The position numbers and the translations under genes were made by a program. From Bugulina stolonifera (lineage: Eukaryota > Bryozoa > Gymnolaemata > Cheilostomatida > Bugulidae), in the NCBI GenBank assembly GCA_935421135.1, contig OW285189.1:8763072-8827071 (forward strand): DNA of 64,000 bases, in the 5' to 3' direction. Shown here piece after piece: positions 11,701 through 24,483 of the stretch. Below the pieces are notes generated by a model. It searched no databases. It was given only the letters and a program-made list of their open reading frames with translations, and was not told the DNA's origin. Each line of letters starts with the position of its first letter. Within the stretch, counting starts at the first letter, position 1.

Positions 11701-14700
11701 TAATCATTTTTAACCACTTGTAGGAATCAAGTAACCCCATCTGTATATGTATAGCAAATGTTAGCATTAAATACACAACAATGTACATGACTTGTATACA
11801 CTGTTACGCTAGACAGTCGAGTTGGGTTCACAGCAACAAATGAACAGTAGTTGTCGGATTTGTATCACAAAAGATTTTTTTCTGTGAGTCAAATATGTTC
11901 CCTTTGTCCTCAAAGGGGGAATATATTTTCCCTTGCCCCCAAAAGAGAGGTTTAGGGTGAGAGAGCTCTTCTAAATTGGTATTATGTGTATAATGAATTA
12001 TGTAAACCGTGAAAGGCGTGATAATGATTTAAACATATCTCATTTTATCACCTGACATGTGTACTACACAATAATTTATATTGTATACATAGACACAGTA
12101 ATGTGTTAGTATAGATCAAGCTACATGATGTTCAGTTGCAGAATGCTTAGACATACATACATGTACAAGCATATACAATACATGTACATGTACGTTCATG
12201 TGCGTGTATGTATTATATGCATTACATGTGTGCATGGATGTATAATTATGTAGGTCAGATATAGTAGTGATGGAACTACACATCCATTGAATGTGTTGGC
12301 TACGTGAATTTCCATTCCCGCTCTCAATAGGAAATATTTAAGCTGAATAAAATGCTGCTGTGTTATTCATGTGAGTAGTAAATGGTATTTCATTTCCATT
12401 TACATCATTGTTACATAATATGGCAGCAGCTAAACTGCATTCCTTTATATACAAGTCGGTTAGTCATAATTGTTAGCTTTAGACTCACTATTTAAGAGTC
12501 TACTGAAAATCAATATCCTTCAATGGCCTTGCAGTACCAATATAATTAATGAAAATAAGTATATTTATGATATAATATAATGAAGCATGCACTGTGCATG
12601 CATGTTCAATAGTATGTTATTAAATATTGTATATTATTTTGGTTACTAGAAATTAAACATTCCATACTACAATACAGAGAATGCATATGGAATCTGCTTA
12701 ATTCTTTGACTATTTAGCTTGAGGGCTAGATTTTCTCCGACATTGTATGGTCACAATGTGAGTTCTATATTAAGACCAGCCGGCTGTTAAAATGACGTCA
12801 TGCTGATGGCATATAGAATGGTTCGATATTTAAGCATCAGACAATACTTTTAAATATCTCCCACACTTACCCATCGGTTATCACAAGTATATGCAAACAA
12901 AATAAGCTTTGCAAACATAAAAAGAGTTAAGATGCATGAATGGAAGGCACCATAAGTCATTGTCCTCCGCTACCTGTCAACCGGAACTGGCCACTCTAAT
13001 CAGTAAGGGTTTGATCACCTTCAAAGAAAGGTTGTAATCTTTTATGATAAGATCACATTCATCCCATCGACTATCTGTTCAATCGGTTACTTTTTGAATT
13101 AATAAGGTGTAGCGGCCATCTTTAAAATGTTAATAAACTGGATTAATAAGAAAATGGTGATAATCTATATAAAATCTTTAATATATTCATGACCTTTCCC
13201 TCCTAAGTCTTAATTAATTTATAATTAATCATAATTATCAGGTGAAATAATTAATAACTACTAGATGATTCATGTTATACTATCAACAGGTGCCTGTTTC
13301 ACAAGTCATTACCTATACACAATTGATAATCCCTCTACTAAGCCTTGCTTATTAAGCAAAAAAATGCGGTGTAGAATCAATTTATTTGAGATTTGTAGCA
13401 AATCATAGTCTTGTAATAAATAGAAAGTTATAGTGCTATTACCAGTCAGGTGTGTATATGAAAATCATACTAGAGCTTGAGGCACAGGAAACACTAATAT
13501 CACTCGATTGTTTCTGTTCCGTTATTTCTAAGTAAACAATCGCCATCGTAATAAAATATGATGAAGCAACGCATAGTGATGTGAGTAATAGTACGAATCT
13601 ATCAACCACTGCACTGTAATACATTCCAATATGAAGTGGGTTTGCAAATAGTGGCTTAAAATGGATATGCAGCATGTTCTTTGCAGTTTTTAAGTGTAAT
13701 TTCACAATTACGCTTGTATCAGATACCTGTTTTCCAAGTTACGTTTTGCACAAGTCGCACAATCTTAAAATATAGACATAAAAAGTGAAAATAGATAAAC
13801 TGTCATCTGTTTAATATTACCAGGTTCATACCAAAAAATCTCTGAAGTTGAATATGATATTCTTTTCAGAGATGATTTGATTTATTTGTTATATTATGTA
13901 GAGCAGATCACTGGGCGATTTCATCCTATTTTTAAATTGGCAACTTTCCAAGGGTGAGCATTACATAAGAAATGTTATCTAATAGGTCAGGACTCCACCT
14001 AGTAGAAACACAATGGAGCAAGAAGGAAAAGGAGGCGTGACAAGATATGTCATAAAACAAGATAATAGTATCAATCACGTAAATGTTATATAATGTTATC
14101 ATTTATCAATATCGTGATGCACATTTATATTATCATGTAAATATTATATAACAAATCAAATTCGAGCACGATGTCTTCTGTCTAAGAATAAACATTCTTC
14201 AAGAACAAAGGCTGCATATATTTAGACTTAGCACTGGAGTCTACGTAAAGGGAGGAGGAAAATGGCATTGTTTTATCAGAAGAAGAATTATCAAATAGAT
14301 GTTTGATAGCAGTTACAGCATTCCATAGGGACTAGTAATAGCCATAATTGAGCAGTACTTCAATACCACTCAGATGAACTTAATAAAGTAGATGAAAGGT
14401 TTGCATCAACGACGGTAAATCGAAAGAAAATAAAAATATAAAAATGTATTAGTGCAATATTGTTTGTATAATATTATAGATATGAGACAGATGCTGATGA
14501 TTTTCTGATACTAACACCTGCCAACTTACATTTGCACATGTAAGGTTGTACCAAGAACAAAAAATCTAAATTCAAATTTTTGCAGCATATATGAATTCTA
14601 ACTTAGTATAAGTAGGGAGACTGGCACAAGAAACCAGAGTGTTGACTCAGGAGAAGGCAATTGAAATTTCATCATCACCTATTTCACCTTCCTGCCGCCA

Positions 14701-15756
14701 TTTGGACAAACAAAGAAAGCGGTATATCAAATTCCATCTTAACCTGGAGTTTCCATTTTCCAAGAATAAAATGATGCAATTTATGTTTTTACTCATTCTT
14801 AAGCAATTTCATAAAACAACCTGATTAGACATCTTGAGAAGAAATCTTGAAGTACCACTAGTTCACGGCAGTGATTAGTCGTCTGCGCCTCACTAGAAAC
14901 TTCCAGAATAAAAATGATAATTACTGGATAGGAAAATTTCCATGTAAGTCTAGGTCATACTTATCATCAAGAAAGAAAAAGTCACTATAATATGGCTTTA
15001 CACAGTCATGTGTACATTGTATTTTATAGTCATTTATTTATTGCTCAACTAAACAATGAGTAAAATGAGTATAAAAACATTAGTAAAATAATGTAATTGA
15101 ATAGTTGTACGGTCAAGGAGTCAAGTTTAGCGAGAATCGTGACCTTGTAAGGGTGTAAGGCGTGTAACACTCAGTTGCGTCAAAATGATCCCATCTCCCA
15201 GTTCCAGCATGACATCAGGTCATAAATAAAGATATTTTAATAGCAGAAACAAAAATAAAAATTACTCAAATAAATAAAGAGGAGTAACTCCAACTAATTC
15301 TCTGATCACTCAACTAGCCATGTGTGATAAAAATAGTCTAGACACTAAGGTATAATTTGATCAAAATGTAACAACTATTGCTAATTGAAAATTTTACCTC
15401 ATGGTGACAATGTGCTCATTTTCTTTTGTCTAGACACGTGCTTGCGTTGGTGTGTGTGTGAGCACTTAATTACAAGATTAGCACAGCCAAAGCATGTTGA
15501 TTAGTTCTTGGGCAATGATTCTCACTCCTTGTCAAAAGTGTCAAAATGTGTGAAAAACCATGTGAGTCGCACCTTGATCGTGCATTCTACTTTCCCCAAA
15601 CCTACATTACACATGCACGAGGACATTCATGTTTATTGCAGATTTACATGTGATGTTTCACAGCTACATGTACATACATGTATAACACGCACAAATTAAA
15701 TTTGAAGCATACACTTTATTTTGTATGAGTTGTAGGAATTTGTGACCGTTCGAGAA
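8742..15756. other. Intergenic, A+T-rich, no gene recognised
   Basis: No exon-like block with splice signals and open frame was found on either strand. ACATGTAC-type palindromic words are frequent. A segment at 9490-9572 resembles one at 49423-49501 (see the separate entry). Confidence 0.6.
9490..9572. repeat. Diverged dispersed repeat, copy A
   Basis: About 80 bases align with 49423-49501 at roughly 70 percent by eye. Shared blocks include TGTCTTCTCTA and CTCTAACCA. The family is unknown and the copies are old. Confidence 0.45.
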
Positions 15757-15925
15757 TATCAGTTCAAAACAGGACATTCCAAAAACTTCAAAACCCCAAA
15801 CCTACAGTCCCAAATACTTTCCCTAAATCCCAACCTCCACACCCTAATCTCCAACCCTCTAACTCCAATCTCTAATCTCCTAACTTTAAAAGACAGTTTT
15901 CATAACGTCCTGTTTCGGACTGACA
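15757..15925. repeat. Short C-rich element with terminal inverted repeats
   Basis: The left end (15757-15778) and the reverse complement of the right end (15904-15925) match at 18 of 22 positions, and all four differences are transitions. Between them lies a pyrimidine-rich strand with degenerate CTAATCTCC-like words. The layout fits a small non-autonomous DNA transposon (MITE). Target-site duplications were not identified. Confidence 0.5.
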
Positions 15926-16202
15926 AAGTGTCCCTTTCCCGAGTTGTAGTAGATATCATATATATAATCTGTTCACATGTAGAACTAAATAAAAGTGAAA
16001 AGATGAGTTAGGAAGTGACTAAAATTTTGCTTTCAATATGGTCTTATAAAATGGCCCTGAGCACTACTACTACATGTAAGTAATTACCATTGTACATGAT
16101 GTGATAAGGTTCTTATACACATGTAATAATATAGGATAGCTCAAACCCCTCGCAGATCGAGAAGAGACATCATGTGAATAAAAGTTTTTTGGTGTCTCTC
16201 TT

Positions 16203-16463
16203 ATTGTCTACGCGACCTAAATTTCAGGCACAGGCCAACTTGCTAAAAAACTTTCCAGCATATATAAGTCACTGAGTCCCGAACGCACCAGTCTGGGCTA
16301 AAAGCAAAGTTCCCATTTTCGTGTGAAAAACCCAGCTGTGCTGATGAGCTAGAGATGATTTTCTTCAAGCAAAATTCCAGGCCAATAGCCGCTTGATCCT
16401 AGGCCGGACATCTTTGGACTTTTATTGGTGGCCCAGGTTGGTTCAGGAGGTCGAGAAGACATT
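16203..16463. repeat. Dispersed inverted-repeat element, copy 2 (full length, diverged)
   Basis: It starts ATTGTCTACGCGACCT and ends AGGTCGAGAAGACAT, which are near inverted repeats of about 15 bp. The interior aligns along its length with 51917-52190, for example TTTCAGGC, the CCAAC block, TTTTCGTGTGA and GATGAGCT. At about 261 bp without coding capacity it fits a MITE-type element. Confidence 0.65.
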
Positions 16464-19400
16464 ATCTTTTGTCTTAGGATGGCTACGTCATAGACAATAG
16501 CCACACTACACTGCCATATTATTTGGTGCAGCTGCACTCACTATACTTGAGCTTAGAATGTGATACTGTGAGTGAGATACACAGCATGCTTGATGCATGC
16601 ACTTTGCATGACAAACTGAGACATACTAAAAAGGCCGCAATGCACATGGGTATAGATTGTATAGTTGCTAGTAATTATGGACCCAAGTGTAGACAAGACA
16701 CTTATGGATATAATCCTGATCTGATCCGTGGGTGGAGCAGAATATGAAATATCCAAATCCCTGTGAAGTAGGATGAAGTCATTTTCATATTGCAGTCCAT
16801 TAACCTACTTCTCATTATTCCATAAAAATAATCCCAGCTTTGAGATTGATAATCTAAATACTTCCTTATTTCTCTTGAAGTTTAGTATTACCAATAAACC
16901 ACTATATTTATTCTGTAGACCACTTGATACTCTTGTATGCCATTACATATTACTAATACACCCTGAGCAGCAGCAGCGATGACTAATCGTATCTGAGTAA
17001 AATTTTGCGACAAATTAATTTAATGTGTAACTTAGTAACTAATAGTCTTGATTGACTTGCATCATATTCATAATAATCGCTGAGTCAGAACATGTTGCTC
17101 CCAGTTCATATGGGAGGGGCCATACTGACAAACATTAAGTTAATTTGATGTTGATATAATTATTATACATTTATTAATATTATCTCTTTAAAGCAAAAAG
17201 TGTGTATCTGTTACCTGGGTGTCCATCACAGATGAAAGCTTATGATAAGACATCATGACTAATATAAATTATAAACTAATGAAAAACCTAAATTATATTT
17301 TATGTCAATGAAATTAGTTTGTTATTTTGTTCAAGGAGTAAGAGATCATCTTTTCCTATATTTGGGGATATGACATCAGCAACAGAAATCGACTGTATTG
17401 TAAGATGACAGTCACTAGTAATTTATTACCGGTAGCTGGTAAGAAGTAACACTAACATGTTAATGTTATACCTCTGTTTCATGACTGAAGTGAAGATACA
17501 GCCATATTGGTTCTAAAACTTGTTCTTTGCACAAGAACTGCCGGCCTCGATGAGATTCCGGATCCACCAGAGTACATTCCTTGGTACTATTAACTTGGTT
17601 CATGTGGGTCTTGACTCGACCTATTTCCCTTCGTTCGAAACTAAAAGTATCAGCTTGTTTTGGAGTGAGGAAAACTATCATAGAAAGAGTAAAAGCAAAG
17701 CTAACATGCTTCTGTCCCAGTTCTGTTGAATCACCCCAACACTTGTTTGTAGATCATTCGGAACACAGGTTATATTGGAACTAAATAATAAGTACTGCAG
17801 ATGCCATGTGGTGTTGCCAGTACTGCAGTTTTGGAAACTGTAACATATGACAATTTGAAAGAAAGCAGGTAGCCAATGTGTGATGGTTACTAAATACTAT
17901 GATACTATTTAAGGACAACTTGATGGGTACATCTCTACAGTCACGTAGTTAGCAGTAACCGATCATCGTTAATTACTTCCTCTTGTAATAAGAAGTCATA
18001 GACTTATGTTTTCAGAATTGAGGATGCTTCAAGTGGTTAATCCCTTTTGCTTACATCACTATTATATACTCAAGATAATGCTATTTTCCTATAAGAATTG
18101 TAATTAGATGGCCGATTTTGAAAGTAATGGATGCTGATGGTTTATAATAGAAGGCAGAAGGATATAAATTAAAATATACAGGGATCATAAAAGAGCTTAG
18201 GCTTTAGATCGCTAGATTAGCACCCATAATCTGACATTCAACTGCAATGATCAAACAATGAGTCAATTGAAGAAAGAATGTTAATAGGGTGCTGCAACAC
18301 TAGATATTAATTTCATCACAGCATAGGATATATGCGTAAGTAAAATATTGAACCATTTTATTCTACTTTTTTACATTATTAATCCTAACTCCTAATCATA
18401 TTATAAAAAAACACAATTCTTTAGTCACATATTATTGCTCTTTACTCAATAACAAATATTTTACAAAAGGTTTATTAACTCCGTTTATAATTTTGTGGAT
18501 TATTGTATAAGTAGATTTATTAAGTAAACATAACTTAAACCAGACTTACAGAGAAAACTACCACAGTGTTAATGAGAATTTAAATATGCATTGTATTTAC
18601 GATTTAAAATTTAAATTTTACCAAAATAAGTTGCTTGAGGCAACTGACTCACATAATCGCCTCACCAGAATCGGATTAGGTGGTCTCAGTTATAGCAGCC
18701 GGTCTTTGTTAACTGGTGCCTCTCTTCACCACAAAACTGCCACCAAAGTTACCATTCTTTCATCTTGAATGGTTAATAGTTACATAACGTCAAACAAACA
18801 AACATGTTTGGATTAAGATTTCACAACTTGGAATATTTTGGTCTGCAGGACTAAATATTATTATTTATTAAATGAAGGTCATGATGGGGTTAAGATTTCA
18901 GACTTTTCATGCTTGGGTTTACACATTTAATCTATAAATATCTGGAGTAAATATAATCTGCAGACGCCAGATTTACTGAAACTAATATTAAAATTACAAG
19001 CTGTGAACTAGCTCATTATTGTTGTGAATATATTACACAACACTAGCTAATAAGCTGATAAACAGACAAACTGTCAGACAAACAAGAAATGTGCGAGAAG
19101 CTTTTTGCTATGTCTGGAGAAGAGAAAAGTGGACTATGCAGCCAATTATTGCACTTTATGACAACCAATATATACATGTACATGTAATTAACTCTAACAT
19201 TGCTGTGTACATTACAATACTTGTAACATTACAGCACATACTGCATAAAATAGGTAATAGAATAAAAGATCTAAAATTACAAATGAACAAATAAACAAGT
19301 TGTGAAACATCAGTGTTACTAAAATTTCTCCTAAAATTAATTTGAGTGCTCATTAACTTCAGTTCAAAGGATTTGATTTCAATATTTTGTTTTGTTTGAG

Positions 19401-20545
19401 CACTGGTCCCTCTGGCAAGCTCTTGTAGTAAAAGTTAGTACAAGTAATTAGATGACAGGAACTGGACTGTGGATACCTTTTTAGTGTAATTAGTGACACT
19501 GTGAATCAGCTTGCTGAATCATCAAACTTCCTCAGATAAAAAATTCTAATTAGTTGGATGAAAACTATTTTTAGAATTTTGGCCAATAAAATACCAATAA
19601 AATACCTGATTTGCAAACAAAACCCACCTAAAAATAGGATTTATTTGTGTGAAATTTTTTGATGTCTACCTAGAATTTAGTGCTTTTTTCCTATCACCTA
19701 CTGTATTTAAAAGATCTGTTATGTGGGCTATGGTTAGATAGGTATGCATAAAGTGTAAGGAAAGAAGTGAACAGAGTTCAATTCAACATTGAAATTTGAT
19801 ATTAATGCTCATAAACTGCACTGGGTGATTATTAGAAGAGTTAATAACAGCCAAAGTCATAATATTTTATTATTCAACTTTTGGCACACAAACAAGTTTC
19901 ATTTACATAAAAACAACTAAATTAGTACAGAACCACCTCAATAAACAGCACAGTGGCTCAAGCCAGTAGCTATACTACAATATCACCATGATTTCACTAC
20001 TCCCTTGTAGTTTTATTGGGATATTATGTTATATTGGATAATACATGCTTGAACTTCTAACACTTATTGTTTTATAAGTTGTGCTAAGGTTAGATATGAT
20101 GAGATAATTATCTAGATTTACATAATCTTGTGCAAACAAGGACATAGAGCTTTAGTTATTTTATAACTAACCACTAATCTTATATGTTTAGTGTGCTTTC
20201 CAAACCTTAGTTAGACCTGTTCAGCATTGTTATTTCATATTCATATTCTTACCAAGTATAATAAATATACATGTAGGCCTACATGTATAAGTGCATGTAT
20301 ATACATCTCTAAATATAGCATTGCTTCAGTAATAATTACCAGTAATTAAAATATTATAGGATAACTTTTTTCTCAAAATATTTTTATAAATTATTATATA
20401 TGTACAAAGATAAATTTAAAGGCAACCAATATTTGCTTAAATGCCACATAGGCAATTCAAAAATAGTAAAGAAATATTTTTAAATGACAAAGGTTAATAT
20501 TAAAATGAAGAAACTATTTTCTTTCCCAATAAATTTATTTCCTAG
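16464..20545. other. Intergenic, A+T-rich, no certain gene
   Basis: No convincing exon was found. A relatively G+C-rich patch at about 18636-18768 has an open plus-strand frame of 42 codons before its stop, but it lacks a good splice acceptor and has no recognised similarity. It may be a repeat remnant or part of an unrecognised gene. Confidence 0.5.
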
Positions 20546-20632
20546 ATGACACCGGAGTCTTATTCCACTGTGGAAAGTAAAACCATTCAGTCTGTCACAC
20601 AATACTACAAAGAGCTGATGGAAGAATTTTAA
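20546..20632 (+). CDS. Candidate terminal exon of an unidentified gene
   Basis: A pyrimidine-rich tract followed by TTTCCTAG precedes 28 open codons and a TAA at 20630-20632. The peptide is hydrophilic and looks protein-like (it ends QYYKELMEEF). An AATAAA lies at about 21158. No partner exon was found upstream, and I do not recognise the peptide. A chance open stretch behind a chance AG is the main alternative. Confidence 0.2.
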   Translation: MTPESYSTVESKTIQSVTQYYKELMEEF

Positions 20633-21798
20633 TTCAGTTCCGCTTATCCAATAGGCGGTTCAAAAGAGGCGTCTGGAAAATTGGAAAGATGCCAGCTCAG
20701 ACAAATATGGGAAAGAACTAAAATAATAGCTAATTACAGCAGGTTAGAACAAAATGTGTGTTGAGCTATTAATATACATTGTGGCTCATATACTACAGTG
20801 TACAAAGCCCCATTGTAAGGTATTTGAAATCCTACACTTTCTCCTTAAAAAGTTGACAGAAGCCAGCTTTTGATAAGTGAGCTACTCTCTCTACCTGGGT
20901 AGATCTTGAGCTGACTGTGTACACAATGGAGGATTAATTTCAAGCTTGTCTTGTTCAGTACAATCAAACAGTCATGTAATCTATTCTCAACCACAAAATC
21001 TTATTACATTCACATCTCAAGCCAACCAGTATAATAATCTAAATTTTCCTTTTGTTCTTGATAATCTGCGGACTCAATTTAGTGAATGGCATTAGTTTCT
21101 AATTGTTTCCATTTTTAAGTGCCCCAAAAAATTTCTATAGTAATTGTGTGAGTCATAATAAAGGATTCTGTTAATATAATATGACAAAAATTTGTCTTTG
21201 TTTTATTAGGTTTTACTATTTAATCTTTGGTGCTATCTTGGTACTACTTGTTTGAACATGTACAATGGAAGTGAGGTGATAGTGGCTTGGTGTAATTCAA
21301 ACATTCGTGATAAAGAGCTTGTGTGCAGACATTACAAAAAATGTCAGTTGAGTGTCATTAGATAATGTTTGGACAAGAGTGCATAGTAGACAGAATGATT
21401 TATCAGCAAATTCCAGACATAGGCCTCGTGACAAGGCCTTGTTAAAATATTTAAACTATTAGTCATGAATTAAAGTAAACTGTGAGCTTCGAAGACCATT
21501 CAGTGAAATTTAAATTCAAATTTATTTCTACAATAATTAAGTGCACTGCTCCAGTAAGCTGTAGTGCATATTTTTTCTCAAGTCCTTATTAGAGGGTTTG
21601 AAAACCGAAATTGTTTAAATGAAAATATATTACTAACTTTGTCTCACCACATGCTTCCACTGGAGCTAAAAGATTTATGATGCAATCATTTTCTCCTCCT
21701 GAGCTTACTATTCAAACTTTGTAGTATTTGCTAATCACTAGCAGTCATTCATAATAATGTGCCTATGTCTCCGCCCACTAAATCAATGAGGATCTGAT
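20633..21798. other. Intergenic stretch upstream of the Ig gene
   Basis: No coding signal. If the candidate exon at 20546-20632 is real, part of this would be its 3' UTR up to the AATAAA at about 21158. Confidence 0.5.
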
Positions 21799-21859
21799 TG
21801 GACAGAACATAGCATTAGGCAGTTTTAGCTACAAGTTCCGGACAGATTTAGTATAAAAG
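21799..21859 (+). promoter_or_regulatory. Core promoter of the two-Ig gene (TATA and ATTGG boxes)
   Basis: TATAAAAG lies at 21852-21859, about 130 nt before the start codon. An inverted CCAAT box (ATTGG) lies about 50 nt upstream, near 21799. The spacing suits a TATA-driven start at about 21885 and a 5' UTR of about 110 nt. Confidence 0.6.
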
Positions 21860-21991
21860 CAGTGATCTGAGCCATTTCTTGCATAGTTTCTAAGAGATTC
21901 AGAAAGAGAACATTTTGAGGTTTATTCAGTATTTACACCTGTGGCACTCTATACACTTTGGGAATTACCTTTACACAACACAGAACTCATC

Positions 21992-23620
21992 ATGCAACAG
22001 AAAACCATTCTTGCACTATTTGCACTTATCAGTATTGTACTGAACACATCCGCATTGGTAAGCTATTTATGTAACTAATCAATTTATAGTTATAGGTTTT
22101 ATTTCCCTTGAAAGGTGTATTTTTTTACTCACAGATAATGTAGTATTTATGCATAGTAAATCTATGCCAACATGAAGTCAACTTTTATTATTAATGAGCG
22201 TCACAGGGTGGCAAATTTGTGACTTAATGATGTACATCATACTATTATCAAACTAACATGGAAGCTGATTAACTCATTAGAAATTTGAATGTTTTTTTCT
22301 TATAACAATTATTGTCACTTTTAGCCGGTACATAAAAAGAAGCTGAGATTTGGAAAAGGATTTCTAGCCAGAATGAAAGCAGATATGTTAGCTAATGGAA
22401 GTGTAATAACAGTGACAGAGGGCGAACATATTTCTATTCCTTGCAAAGCTGACGGCACCAGAACTCCTGTATTTCATTGGCTATTCAATGATGAATATAT
22501 TGAGCAGGTAATTTTTATATGACTCTCAAAAAGGATTAAAGTTCATTGAGACTTGTTGGAATGTGATAACGCAGTGCTTTTTTGGCAAAAGTTCAAAAAT
22601 GACTTCCTACATTCAAAATTTCAATTTCAGACAGCCTTGTTCACAGCTGAAATAAATTATAGCAATTCTGAATTATTTGTATCAATTATTAACATGACAT
22701 GACACAATGGCACTCGTCCAATATTGTTAATGTTTGAAAGTCATCAGTTTCTAAGTTCCTTTCCTACTTTCCAGGGACCTTTGGACACTGTAGCAACCAA
22801 CTTGATATCACCGAAACACTCCCTTTATAACACTGTAGTCAAAGCTAATCTATACATTAGTCATGCAAAGATGGAGCATGCTGGGACATATACATGCATT
22901 GCTGATTCACTAACCAAAAGAGTTACCTCAAGTTTCACTGTCAAAGTAGAAAAGAAAGCCACTCCAGCAGAATCAGGTAAGCAAATCATCACAAAATAGC
23001 TTTTAAAAATATCTTCACAATTTCAACAAAAACAGTTTATATTGTCTTTATAAATTATAGGAATGGGTCTAAAATGAATTGCGTATTTATTGTCGTGCTT
23101 GAAAATTTTAGATGTGAAAAAAGACGGCAAAGATGCCCCGATGATCTATCAATGGACAAGTAGTATAATGCAAGTGGAAGGCACTACTTTGTATGTGGTA
23201 TGCAGAGCCACACAAGGTCATACATCAGCTGCACCTAAAGTCAGATGGACTATCAATGACCCCGAATCAGGAGAAATTTTAAGGGATATCACAGAAGATG
23301 AACATATAAAGGTAGGCAGAACACAACCATAATGTTACTAAATAGAAGGGCACAGTAGACTGACTACTTGCTTTTAAAATGTTCCAAATTACAGAGTATT
23401 GCATTAGTAATACAAACAATATATTAATTAAGATGTGCTGTCATTTTAGGTTCACAGTAATGGGGATCTGGAAGTGAGGAATGTTGGATCAGATTTTCAT
23501 TTCAAAAAGGGAGAGTTGAGATGCACCGCTATTAACGACGATGGCACTCGTGTTGAACACAAAGGTGTATTCGTATACATATTACTAAAAGGCTCCGAAT
23601 CTAAAGGAACTAGGAGCTAG
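21992..23620 (+). CDS. Secreted protein with two Ig domains (five exons)
   Basis: Exons 21992-22057, 22325-22507, 22775-22976, 23112-23311 and 23450-23620 join in one frame with GT-AG introns: 822 nt, 273 residues, stop TAG. Exon 1 is essentially a signal peptide (hydrophobic ILALFALISIVL), so secretion is likely. Ig domain 1 spans exons 2-3: Cys after HISIP, Trp in FHWLF, then a Y-x-C in EHAGTYTC. Ig domain 2 spans exons 4-5: Cys in VVCRA, Trp in VRWTI, then ELRCTAIN. There is no membrane anchor after domain 2; the protein ends in a short Ser/Lys/Arg-rich tail. Length, two-Ig layout and domain 2 (the IYQWTSS start, and NGDLEVRN before the last Cys) resemble the secreted ImpL2/zig-type proteins of insects and nematodes, some of which bind insulin-like peptides. 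That relationship is inference. The partner is unknown. Confidence 0.85.
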
Positions 23621-24233
23621 TGAATATATGTATGACAGAATTATACCTGAAGTATTTATAAAACACTGCTGTCTTGTAGTCACTTTATAGTCCTTAACAA
23701 TTGCTATGGAGTTATAATCTCTCGGTGCACGTTCTCAGATTGAGCAGTGACAATCAATACTTATTATATTTATTACAGTTATTCCAGAATGGTCTCTGTA
23801 TTCTTTTCGTATATATAGAAGATATATTTATGATTAAAATTATGATTTACTAATAATTATTCATACCAGTGACTAAGATCTTTATAATCAGCTATGTACA
23901 TGTCCTTAGAAAATCTCAGATGTTAGCATCATATTATATATTATTGTATTATATGTAATCAGTATTCTTGGTGCCAAAGCGAACAGCTTTGTGGACCCAT
24001 TTAGTCACTGCTGGTTTTCGAAAGACATGTAAATAATTATTGTTACAAAGAATTGCATTTGCCAGTCTTCATCATATAATACTGTACTTATGTTCCATGC
24101 AACATTATTAACCAATCTATGAATCGAGATTATTGTAAACCTATAATATATTTAATTGTAATCATAATAATATATTGTTATTAATTTATTTTCTTATATG
24201 TGCTCAGGATATTTTGCATAGAAATATTTTGCA
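23621..24233 (+). other. Probable 3' UTR of the two-Ig gene
   Basis: The stretch from the stop codon to the first good AATAAA is A+T-rich and has no coding signal. It is assigned as 3' UTR because no earlier canonical poly(A) signal was seen. Confidence 0.5.
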
Positions 24234-24239
24234 AATAAA
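24234..24239 (+). terminator. Poly(A) signal AATAAA for the two-Ig gene
   Basis: This canonical hexamer in GCAAATAAAGTC is the first one on the plus strand downstream of the Ig gene that I could find. Cleavage is expected at about 24250-24270. Confidence 0.55.
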
Positions 24240-24268
24240 GTCAAAGGTTTAACCCATTAAGTGAGAGA

Positions 24269-24274
24269 TTTATT
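24269..24274 (-). terminator. Poly(A) signal for PDCD11
   Basis: The plus strand reads TTTATT, that is AATAAA on the minus strand, about 210 nt after the PDCD11 stop codon. No other canonical signal was seen between them. It faces the plus-strand signal at 24234-24239. Confidence 0.5.
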
Positions 24275-24483
24275 CTTCGATACCGTTGTAGGCTACCATC
24301 AATATTTTACATGTACAGTGTTGTGTACATAGTCCATGAAAATACATGGTGTAAAATGATAACATTGTAATATTGATCCAAAACAAAATTATTTTATAAA
24401 AGTGAAAAATTAACATCAACTGACTCAAGATGGCTTTTCGTTCTTATCAGTGACTATCATTCATAGTGTTTGTTATGTTTTTT

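Noticed and set aside
15790..15895. Telomere-like or interstitial telomeric repeat
   Set aside because: The C-rich words vary (CTAATCTCC, CCAACC, CCCTAAAT) and never form regular CCCTAA tandem units.
16523..16747. 74-codon plus-strand frame next to the dispersed element
   Set aside because: No splice or promoter context and no family resemblance; the length is within chance for this composition.
18586..18768. 60-codon plus-strand frame with a G+C-richer second half
   Set aside because: The second half looks slightly protein-like, but there is no polypyrimidine-AG acceptor and no recognised similarity, so I noted it only in the intergenic entry.
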